Below the pieces are notes generated by a model that did no database searches, was not told the origin of the DNA, and saw only the letters and a list, made by a program, of their open reading frames with translations. The position numbers were made by a program, and so were the translations under genes. Below are positions 46,724 to 53,765 of a stretch of 64,000 bases of DNA, in pieces (position 1 is the stretch's first letter; each line of letters begins with the position of its first letter). Source of the stretch: Clostridia bacterium (GTDB lineage: Bacteria > Bacillota > Clostridia > Oscillospirales > Butyricicoccaceae); the NCBI GenBank assembly GCA_021205365.1, contig JAJPXP010000063.1:39874-103873 (forward strand), written 5' to 3'.

Positions 46724-47591
46724 TGGGAATCACCTCTTCCTTTAACAGCATATTTTCCAAGCATTCCACAGCACGCTCGTCAGGCGTACAGGATAACAGA
46801 TAAACCGGGATGTCCGCCAAAAGCGAAAGAATCAATTCCATTGTCTGAGTCCGGGCCGTACTGCTCCAACAGTCCATGACGGTCTGTTCCATGAGCAGGG
46901 AAAGGGCTTTGGATGGGCGCAGAAGCTGGATATGATTTTGCTTTGCCTGTTCCAACAGGACAATGCATCCCAACTGGTTGATCTGTGTACTGCGTATCGG
47001 TTCCGAGCCGTCAAGCGGGTATCCGTAGGTGAGCCATATTCCATCTGTTTTGCGCAGAAGGGTACGGTCATTGCAGATGACCTCTGCATGGCGGTATTTC
47101 TGCCACAGCCTTGCCTGCGTCGTCTTGCCGATACCGGATGGGGCAGAGAACAGGACGCCTTTTCCGCGATAAGAGACTTGGGAAGCGTGGAGAAACAGGG
47201 TGTGGAAATACAGAAAAATTGCCCGTATGGGCAGCATACGCAAAATATTTCCCAAGGTATTTGGGAGCATAGGATACGCTTTCTCGTTTATTGTACAGAT
47301 GATCTGAGTAAAATCAGGAGTATAGGAGGTGCACGAAATGTAGCCCTTTGGGCCGCCGCGGGTCATACAGAAACAGATACCGTCTTCTTCATAATAATGG
47401 AGCAGTAAATCCTGTCCAAGCAAGTTAGTTGAAGGTAACTTTATATTTCTCCAATCCCACAAAACATGCACGGTGATGTCAGGTGCAGCAAAGCTGGACG
47501 AAATATAATTGTTCAGTTCTGGGTTTACAATCAGATCGCGTTCTGAAATAACACGGAACAGCAGATCTCCCAGCTTCAGCTTGATTTCCAT
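46716..47591 (-). CDS. HPr-kinase-like (HprK-type P-loop) protein
   Basis: 291 residues. The second half carries a P-loop SAPSGIGKTTQ (Lys156) and ICNDRTLLRK (Asp175), the pattern of the HprK/PEPCK kinase fold. The N-terminal 130 residues resemble no domain I can name but recur in RiPP-associated homologues. It lacks the HPr kinase/phosphatase C-terminal signature, so control of HPr is unlikely. In the paeninodin lasso-peptide pathway a related kinase phosphorylates the C-terminal Ser of the precursor; the candidate peptide here also ends in Ser. AAGGAG start, overlapping the radical SAM gene. Confidence 0.8.
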   Translation of the reverse strand: MEIKLKLGDLLFRVISERDLIVNPELNNYISSSFAAPDITVHVLWDWRNIKLPSTNLLGQDLLLHYYEEDGICFCMTRGGPKGYISCTSYTPDFTQIICTINEKAYPMLPNTLGNILRMLPIRAIFLYFHTLFLHASQVSYRGKGVLFSAPSGIGKTTQARLWQKYRHAEVICNDRTLLRKTDGIWLTYGYPLDGSEPIRSTQINQLGCIVLLEQAKQNHIQLLRPSKALSLLMEQTVMDCWSSTARTQTMELILSLLADIPVYLLSCTPDERAVECLENMLLKEEVIPNE

Positions 47592-47625
47592 ACAAACTCC
47601 TTACATATACTCCTGAACCCCGAAG

Positions 47626-47647
47626 GGCCGGCAGTTGCCTGCCGGCC
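47626..47647. other. GC-rich hairpin between precursor and kinase genes
   Basis: GGCCGGCAG pairs perfectly with CTGCCGGCC around TTGC. It has no T-run on the minus strand, so it is more likely a processing or partial-termination/stability element that favours the peptide message over the enzymes. Confidence 0.6.
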
Positions 47648-47691
47648 TTTCAGTCCGTAAATTGTGTTTTTGAATGAATTGCTCACCTGTT

Positions 47692-47940
47692 TTAAGATGT
47701 AAAGTAGCTGTTATTGCCAGATGAATAGTAGCAGGAACAAACTTCTGCTGTATCATCATAAAATGGATTATTAGCACTATATGTCTGTGCAGAATACATC
47801 TCAAAACTAAACTCATCACACGCCTGATGCTCTCCATACGCAGGACCCATTGAAACGGGGGTTCCACAATTTGCTGCGATAGATGAATTCAGCTCATAGG
47901 CCTCATACTCCAATGAAGGAGCCTCATATGCTTTCTTCAT
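47692..47940 (-). CDS. Candidate RiPP precursor peptide
   Basis: 82 residues with a very strong GGGGAGG site. The leader-like front is MKKAYEAPSLEYEAYELNSS, a form common in short Firmicutes peptides beside PqqD and radical SAM genes. After IAANC the remainder is rich in Tyr, Ser and Asn: cysteines at 25, 41, 68 and 70, ten tyrosines, and a C-terminus YFTS ending in Ser. No signal peptide or double-glycine is present. It lies 20 bp after the large surface-protein gene. It is predicted as substrate for the radical SAM and kinase-like proteins. Its final structure and role are unknown. Confidence 0.72.
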   Translation of the reverse strand: MKKAYEAPSLEYEAYELNSSIAANCGTPVSMGPAYGEHQACDEFSFEMYSAQTYSANNPFYDDTAEVCSCYYSSGNNSYFTS

Positions 47941-47960
47941 TTGTTATTCGCCTCCCCTCA

Positions 47961-50900
47961 TCATTCTGTTTCTGCACCTTCATCAACATCTACATCAACA
48001 CCAGGAACAATTGTAAATTCCGCGATGCCGGTAACCTTGATGTTGGTGACAGAAATCAGGCTGCTGGTTGCCTTCACCTCGAAGGTAGCGATCTTCACGC
48101 CGTCTTTCTCAGTGATACTAGCGTAGTTGGAAATGTCGTAGTAGCAGTCAGCTGCATTGTTGATCTGCAGCGTATTGCCGTTGATGCTAACAGAACCGCT
48201 GCCTACAGGAGCCTTAACGCCGAGATAAATCTTATTGGTGTTGGCATCCCAGTTTTTCAGGGAGAAGGTAACACTCTGATCCTTGTTCAGATAAACTTCT
48301 TCCTTTGGACCATCACTCTCGTATTCATCTCTATCGCTAATTTTTCCGTTAGAGTCGGTAAATACAACACAACTAGCGTTATCCCAAACTGGGGTACCAT
48401 CTTCATCGATAGAAAGCAGCTTTTCGCGTAAGGTTGCAACAGTCATATTTGCTTCGCCGTCAGTTGCATAGGCAGACTGAGCAATATCTTTGTTATCAAC
48501 TGTGCCATTAGAATAAACATTCATAGGCATCATGACACGAATTCCATCTAACCAGAAATCTCCACCACAAACAACAGATTCCTTTGCAATCGTTACGGTT
48601 ACTGTATAGGTTCCATAATTATCTGCTTCATAGGTATATACCGGAATGTTGTACAGCGTACCTCCTTCAACCTCAGTACCCTTCTCACTGTCTGCAAGAT
48701 ATTTTGTATCGATGAATTGAGTGGAAAGTGTATTTCCGTCTTTATCAGTGATAACAACGCGCATGTAACCAGTATTATCGCTGGTCCGTGCAAAGAAGCT
48801 TGTACCAGTACCGGTGAAGGTATAGCTGAACTGTGCTGCACCCTTGGAGGTATCCACATACTTGCTGCTGCCGTTGGAGTCGTCGCCATCATTCAGGTAA
48901 GCAGCGTCAGAACCATACGGGCTGTCGCCTACGGTGCCGACTACGCCCGGTTCCTGCGGGTCGGTCTGGGCTGTGCCTATGTCTTCCCAGCCTTTCTCCG
49001 ACTTACCTTTATCAAAGGTTACCAGATCGGAGAAGTTCTCCTCATAGTACATAGAGGTTGCCGGGATGATGTAGACCTTAGCGGTGTTGGATTCCGAAGC
49101 AGTCGTGGTTGTCGAACCGGAATTACCGGAACCGGTTACCTTAGCGGTATAGGTCAGAACCTCAACGCCGGTGAGCTGCTCGGTGAGCTGGTAAGTAATC
49201 TTACCATTTTCAATTTTAGCAGTACCATACTGAGCGCCTGTAACATCGCCAGTCAGTTCGATCTTGTCGCCGCGGTATACGTCGTTTGCCAGAACGTCAA
49301 TGATAACCGGCAGGCCGTAGTCGATGACAATCTTGTCGTCAACCGGGCGGGAGCTTGGGTTCGGCAGATTTGCGTCGAAATAGTTCTCACAAACAAAGTT
49401 CAGGGAATCCTCTGCCTCGTCACTGCCCGTTGCGGTAACTGCCGCACTGGTCAGATTCTCCTTAGTAGCTGGAATGTCAGAACCCTTGTTATAAGAGTTG
49501 CTGCTCACGGTAAAGCCGCCTGCGGCTGTGCCGCTGTAGGTATAGGTCGGGAGCTTAAAGCCCTTGGCTTCTACAGCGTCCTCGACTACCTGATATTCCG
49601 CACCAGCTGTGACAATCTCACCGACAAAGCGGGCGGTCTGTCCATTTCTCAATGTGAAATGACCATTCGCATCGGTAGACGGGGTAGAAATAACCTGACC
49701 ATTTGCATTGATCAGATTGTAGTTGGTGTTAGCAACCGGAGTGCCGTTCTTGGTCAGCGTGAAGCCGAAGTCGATGTTATCAACAACTGCCTGCTCTGCT
49801 GCGGTCAGCGGAGAAACCGTATTATCACTAGAGATGGACTGGGTTGCACGCTTGGTAACCGATACGGTATCCTTCATCGGCAGGTTGAACTGAATCTTGC
49901 AGTTGGAGGAGCCTGCGCCGCGTTCCAGATAGAAGATGGTCAGCTCGTGGCTGTCGGTTGCTGCGAAGGTCTCACGGGTCTGATTCAGTGTGCCGGTGGC
50001 GGAGTCTGCATTAAACAGATTGCCAGACAAAGCAGCCTTGTTTACATCCGTAATTTTTTTGCCCAAATCATTAGTAGTAGTATACGTTGTGGAATTATTG
50101 GCTGTAATGCTCCATGTATTCTCGGCAAAGTTGATTGTGCCATCTAAACGGTTATGAATACCACCGATGTCAAGAACGAGCTGTCCGTCAATAAATACCC
50201 AAACGTCGTCGTCGCCGGAGAAGCTGAAGGTGATATCCTCAGAGTCATCATCGTTCGGATTGATCTTGCCGTTTGCGGTCATCGTGAACGGGATTGTAGC
50301 CGCCATACCGAAGTGGTAGTTGCAGGCGCTTTCGCCGCTGATGCTCTGGCTGCTGTTGAACGGCATCCAAACTGTCGAGCTGCCGTCAGCGTAGCTTTCG
50401 CCGTTGCTCTGCGGCTTGCCTTCGTTGAAGTACAGTCTGCCGTTGGACTGTGCAGTAGTCGAACCCTGTGAGCTGTTTGCGGAGAAGTATACACCGTTCT
50501 TGCTTGCGTCGAAGGTGTATGTACCGTTCTCGTATACAAACGGCATTTCTACGTTGGTGTAGATCGTCTTGACGGTTGCATCATCGTTGAAGATACCGCC
50601 GTCCGGTTCGTTAAACACAATGTCTTTGTTTGCGTCCAGCGTGCTGTTTACCAGACCGCTGTAGGTAGCGTTTCCCTTATAATAGTTATATCCTGCGCTA
50701 GTACCTTCATTAATATTACCAGTCCAGTAGTTGTACTTTTCATAAGACAATTCGTTAGTGGTTGCGGTATTGCTTGCCTTGCGGGTGTACAGCGTGATTT
50801 TGGAATCGCTGGAAGTTGTCGTACCGCCATCATAGGTGATCGTCCAGTTATAGCTGTAGCCAAATATCGAGCTTTTTCTGGTGCAGGTGATATTCGTTAC

Positions 50901-51506
50901 AACGTACTTCGTACCGTTCACATCGACATAGTAGCTGCCGTTTGTGTAGGTGCTGTAATTATTGTTGTTCGAATAGCCAACTGTTGTACTCGAATAGGTA
51001 TAGCCTCCGGTGGTGGAGTAGGTATAGCTCTCTGCAGCCGGATTACCATCGTTGAAATAGATACCGTTCCACGTGTCGCCAAGACCGTTATCCACCTCTA
51101 CCTGATGGGTCGCGTTGTTGATGGTGGTCGTGTTGTAGTCGTACATCGTCACCGGGAAGTACTTCAGTGTGGTTGTTCCATCGGTAAGCGATTGCTGACT
51201 GATACCATCATCATCATTGGTGGTCAGCGCATAGGTACTTGCGCGCAGCTCTGTGCCCTCCTCAACGGTTGTTTCGTCCTCAATCAGTGTCAGTGTGGCA
51301 TCATCGTTCGAGCTGCTGCTGTTGCCGCTATTGCCGCTGTTGCTGCCGCTGTTCGACTTGCCGGTGATCTGGCTGATGATCGAAGAAAACCATCCGCTTG
51401 ATTTGAGCGAGCCCCAATCTGCTGCTGATGCAGGTACTGCCATCGTAAAGCATAAGCAGAATGCAAGTACCATAGCCAACAGCTTATGGGATCGTTTTGA
51501 TCTCAT
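47961..51506 (-). CDS. Large secreted fibro-slime/PA14-like surface protein
   Basis: 1181 residues, signal peptide 1-29 (ends ASA). Low-complexity Ser/Asn/Gly linker (about 50-70), a long Tyr/Thr/Asn-rich region, then a fibro-slime-type domain around residues 330-560 with DDDVWVFIDGQLVLDIGG (from 432). Next come an Ig/SpaA-like region (about 565-720), a cadherin-like part with DVLANDVYRGDKIEL (about 755), and a C-terminal beta domain ending GAETE. No SLH, LPxTG or transmembrane anchor is seen, unlike many relatives. The strong TAGGAGG site follows a structured leader. It may be a matrix/adhesion protein linked with the peptide system. Confidence 0.82.
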   Translation of the reverse strand: MRSKRSHKLLAMVLAFCLCFTMAVPASAADWGSLKSSGWFSSIISQITGKSNSGSNSGNSGNSSSSNDDATLTLIEDETTVEEGTELRASTYALTTNDDDGISQQSLTDGTTTLKYFPVTMYDYNTTTINNATHQVEVDNGLGDTWNGIYFNDGNPAAESYTYSTTGGYTYSSTTVGYSNNNNYSTYTNGSYYVDVNGTKYVVTNITCTRKSSIFGYSYNWTITYDGGTTTSSDSKITLYTRKASNTATTNELSYEKYNYWTGNINEGTSAGYNYYKGNATYSGLVNSTLDANKDIVFNEPDGGIFNDDATVKTIYTNVEMPFVYENGTYTFDASKNGVYFSANSSQGSTTAQSNGRLYFNEGKPQSNGESYADGSSTVWMPFNSSQSISGESACNYHFGMAATIPFTMTANGKINPNDDDSEDITFSFSGDDDVWVFIDGQLVLDIGGIHNRLDGTINFAENTWSITANNSTTYTTTNDLGKKITDVNKAALSGNLFNADSATGTLNQTRETFAATDSHELTIFYLERGAGSSNCKIQFNLPMKDTVSVTKRATQSISSDNTVSPLTAAEQAVVDNIDFGFTLTKNGTPVANTNYNLINANGQVISTPSTDANGHFTLRNGQTARFVGEIVTAGAEYQVVEDAVEAKGFKLPTYTYSGTAAGGFTVSSNSYNKGSDIPATKENLTSAAVTATGSDEAEDSLNFVCENYFDANLPNPSSRPVDDKIVIDYGLPVIIDVLANDVYRGDKIELTGDVTGAQYGTAKIENGKITYQLTEQLTGVEVLTYTAKVTGSGNSGSTTTTASESNTAKVYIIPATSMYYEENFSDLVTFDKGKSEKGWEDIGTAQTDPQEPGVVGTVGDSPYGSDAAYLNDGDDSNGSSKYVDTSKGAAQFSYTFTGTGTSFFARTSDNTGYMRVVITDKDGNTLSTQFIDTKYLADSEKGTEVEGGTLYNIPVYTYEADNYGTYTVTVTIAKESVVCGGDFWLDGIRVMMPMNVYSNGTVDNKDIAQSAYATDGEANMTVATLREKLLSIDEDGTPVWDNASCVVFTDSNGKISDRDEYESDGPKEEVYLNKDQSVTFSLKNWDANTNKIYLGVKAPVGSGSVSINGNTLQINNAADCYYDISNYASITEKDGVKIATFEVKATSSLISVTNIKVTGIAEFTIVPGVDVDVDEGAETE

Positions 51507-51531
51507 ATTTCATTCCTCCTAAAAATAAATT

Positions 51532-51690
51532 TTAAGAATGTGCGGCTTTCAGTGCGGAACGGTTCGGCCTCCTTTGTCCGCCCTCGGAGGGAATTTTTGC
51601 AAAATTCAGTCTGAATTGACTGGAAACCGGTAACTCCCTCTTTTTTTCAAAGGAATGGAATGCTCCGGCATTCAAATTGCACATTCTTAA
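51532..51690 (-). ncRNA. Candidate structured leader RNA (or small inverted-repeat element)
   Basis: A perfect 12-bp inverted repeat TTAAGAATGTGC / GCACATTCTTAA closes 159 bp. Inside on the minus strand are GAGGGA/TCCCTC, CAGTC/GACTG, CCTCC/GGAGG and CGGA/TCCG complements, giving a multi-branched fold. It lies directly before the ribosome site of the large surface protein. A MITE with terminal TTAA is an alternative; no clear target duplication is seen. No known riboswitch consensus recognised. Confidence 0.45.
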
Positions 51691-51696
51691 TGTTTT

Positions 51697-51749
51697 CAGG
51701 CTTCGACTGCCTTTGTCTGCCTGCTTTACAGACAAGGACTGCGAGCCTG
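51697..51749. other. Long imperfect hairpin upstream of the leader
   Basis: CAGGCT pairs with AGCCTG, then CC-TTGTCTG with CAGACAA-GG, around a 9-base loop, giving a 53-base hairpin between pqqD-like and the leader. It lacks a T-run on the minus strand; possibly a processing site or part of the same RNA. Confidence 0.5.
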
Positions 51750-51804
51750 ATATTCCGTATGCTTACCCATGGAAACCGCCCCCTTTCTTTCTGTTTTGCT
51801 GTAT

Positions 51805-52071
51805 TTACTCCTCTAAAAGTTCGATTTCCCGCATCTTCTGGAGGAATGTTTCTGTGTCACGTTCCGCGGTTTCGCGGTCAACCTCATATTCATCCAGCAT
51901 GGCCTGGATCAGCTCTTCCTGTGTGCAGCCTTCCTGCAGCCTGTTCCATAGCAGCAGGCCGCTGTCATTGAGCGTAATCAGACCATATAGCTTTTTTGCT
52001 GCTTCATTTACTGGAATAAGGATATGTTCACCTGCAACCTCTCGCAGCATAAAATTTTTATTTGCTTTCAT
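51805..52071 (-). CDS. PqqD-family peptide-recognition protein
   Basis: 88 residues. REVAGEHILIPVNEAAKKLYGLITLNDSGLLLW starts the PqqD/RRE winged-helix fold (split across about residues 10-43), followed by the helical EGCTQEELIQAMLDEYEV and ETFLQKMREIELLEE. PqqD-like proteins bind the leader of a ribosomal peptide and present it to a radical SAM enzyme. It is first in the minus-strand series ending with that enzyme. AGAGG site. It is preceded by three tandem repeats. Confidence 0.85.
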   Translation of the reverse strand: MKANKNFMLREVAGEHILIPVNEAAKKLYGLITLNDSGLLLWNRLQEGCTQEELIQAMLDEYEVDRETAERDTETFLQKMREIELLEE

Positions 52072-52108
52072 TTCTATATTTTCCTCTTCTTTCTGCGGAT
52101 TTTACGTG

Positions 52109-52205
52109 AAAATCTACAGGATAATAAACACTTTTAGACAAAAATCTACGTTATAATAGATACTTTCGACAAATAAATCTACGAAAAAACAGACACTTCC
52201 TGTAT
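52109..52205 (-). repeat. Three about 32-bp direct repeats in the pqqD-like promoter region
   Basis: On the plus strand AATCTAC recurs at 52111, 52143 and 52176 (32- and 33-base steps), each followed by a purine-rich part and an ACAC/GATACTTT-like end. On the minus strand each unit reads roughly AARTGTYTRTT...GTAGATTT, and two contain TATTAT, which could serve as -10. Three helical turns between units suggests a regulator binding on one DNA face. Confidence 0.6.
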
Positions 52206-52667
52206 GAAAATCAGACGGAATGGCTATTCCCTGCCTGAAAATATGGATAACAAGTGAATCAAGCTATGGGAATAAATCTGTGCTGGCTTCAGCTGTAGTT
52301 GAAAATGCTTGGTTCTTTTGCTTTATAATTTATCATAATAACTATATCAGATTTTGTTTGCTAATTCAAGGTTAATATGTGTTTTTCATATCGAAATATC
52401 GACAATGTCTCGCATAAAAAGCCTGAAATGTTTTTCCATATACGATATTATATGGTAAAGATTGGAACAGGCCGTGCCTTTTTCCGCAAATGGAAGATTC
52501 ATGCATGAAGATACATTTATAATTGTTGAATTTATAGCTGTATGGCATTTTTTTCTATGATTCTGCCAGAATCGTTCTGGTTTTTGTATGTCTCAAAGGC
52601 AGATACCATAAAGCTACGGCAGTGTGTTAGGATTGCATATCATTTTATATTTCTATTGTTTTAAGCA
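52206..52667. other. Intergenic region without a recognised gene
   Basis: AT-rich DNA between the divergent pqqD-like gene and degV. No frame with ribosome site, no tRNA and no riboswitch consensus seen. Short hairpins such as CCAGAA...TTCTGG (about 52565-52580) have no assigned role. Confidence 0.5.
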
Positions 52668-52695
52668 TTGACTTGCGGCTTAATTTTGATAAAAT
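52668..52695 (+). promoter_or_regulatory. Promoter of degV
   Basis: TTGACT, 16-base spacer, TAAAAT, about 45 bp before the start. Confidence 0.6.
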
Positions 52696-52741
52696 ATAAA
52701 TTAGCATGAGAAATTATGAGAAATCAACGGGGAGGAACAGC

Positions 52742-53587
52742 ATGGTAAAAATTATTTCAGATAGTACCTGTGATCTTTCAAAGGAGCTTTTGGAACGATA
52801 TGATGTTAGCATCCTACCGCTGCATGTCCTATTGGGAGAAGCGGAATATCGGGATGGTATGAATATTACACCAGATGAAATCTATGCATGGTCAGATCAG
52901 AATAACACAACGCCAAAAACTTCAGCTCCGTCTATGGCAGAAGCAATGGAACTGTTTCGGCCATATGTGGAAGCAGGAACGGAATTGATTTGTTTTTCGA
53001 TTTCTGATACGATGTCTTCCTCCGGTAATGCCATGCGCCTTGCAGCACACGAACTGGAAGCGGAGGATACAATTCATGTAATTGATTCAGAAAACCTTTC
53101 TACTGGTGTTGGGCATCTGGTTATTGCAGCTGCGGAAATGGTACAGGCGGGTAAATCAGCAGCGGAAATTGTCAGCAGTATAGAGGCAATGCGTTCTCTG
53201 GTTCGTTCCAGCTTTGTCGTTGATACATTGATTTATCTGCATCGCGGCGGACGTTGCAGCGGTATGACCGCACTGGCAGGCAGCATGCTAAAGCTGCATC
53301 CAAAGATTATTGTAGAAAATGGCAGCATGATTGTGGGTAAAAAATACCGCGGCAAAATTGATAAGGTTATTCTCAATTATGTTCAGGATATGGAAGAGGA
53401 ATTAAAGAAGGCAAAAACGGATCGTATTTTTATTACACATTCCAATTGTGATGAAAAGACGGTACAGGATGTTTATGATTATCTGGATTCCCTGCACCAT
53501 TTTAAGGAAATTTTCATTACATCGACAGGCAGCGTGATTTCCAGCCATTGCGGTCCGGGTACGCTTGGCGTATTGTTTGTTGCATAA
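52742..53587 (+). CDS. DegV-family fatty-acid-binding protein
   Basis: FakB-like protein that carries a fatty acid for phosphorylation by FakA. MVKIISDSTCDLSKELLE is the family start; TSAPSMAEAMELF holds the conserved Thr/Ser, and the second domain has STGVGHLVIAAAEM and HRGGRC. 282 residues from ATG 52742 with GGGGAGG; the frame opening at 52706 is unsupported. Single gene with its own promoter and terminator; no fakA nearby. Confidence 0.93.
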   Translation: MVKIISDSTCDLSKELLERYDVSILPLHVLLGEAEYRDGMNITPDEIYAWSDQNNTTPKTSAPSMAEAMELFRPYVEAGTELICFSISDTMSSSGNAMRLAAHELEAEDTIHVIDSENLSTGVGHLVIAAAEMVQAGKSAAEIVSSIEAMRSLVRSSFVVDTLIYLHRGGRCSGMTALAGSMLKLHPKIIVENGSMIVGKKYRGKIDKVILNYVQDMEEELKKAKTDRIFITHSNCDEKTVQDVYDYLDSLHHFKEIFITSTGSVISSHCGPGTLGVLFVA

Positions 53588-53604
53588 ATAATAATATAAT
53601 AGTA

Positions 53605-53645
53605 AGGTCTCAAGGGATAGCATTTCCTTTGGGACCTTTTGTTTT
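53605..53645 (+). terminator. Terminator of degV
   Basis: AGGTCTCAAGGGA pairs (with G-U pairs) with TCCTTTGGGACCT, then TTTTGTTTT. Confidence 0.8.
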
Positions 53646-53765
53646 GTAAAAAGAGAGGGATTTTTCTAAACATGACTGTTTTTACTTAATTTATGTGCTA
53701 TAATAAACAAAAGCATTGAAAAATGTAAAATACTTACTCAAAGGGTGAGAAAAAGGAGGAAGATT

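Noticed and set aside
46716..47591. HPr kinase/phosphatase acting on HPr
   Set aside because: The P-loop is present but the HprK/P C-terminal signature is missing, and the gene overlaps a radical SAM maturase. A peptide-modifying role fits better.
48717..50147. 476-codon plus-strand frame opposite the large surface protein
   Set aside because: Antisense shadow: no signal, no ribosome site, no domain.
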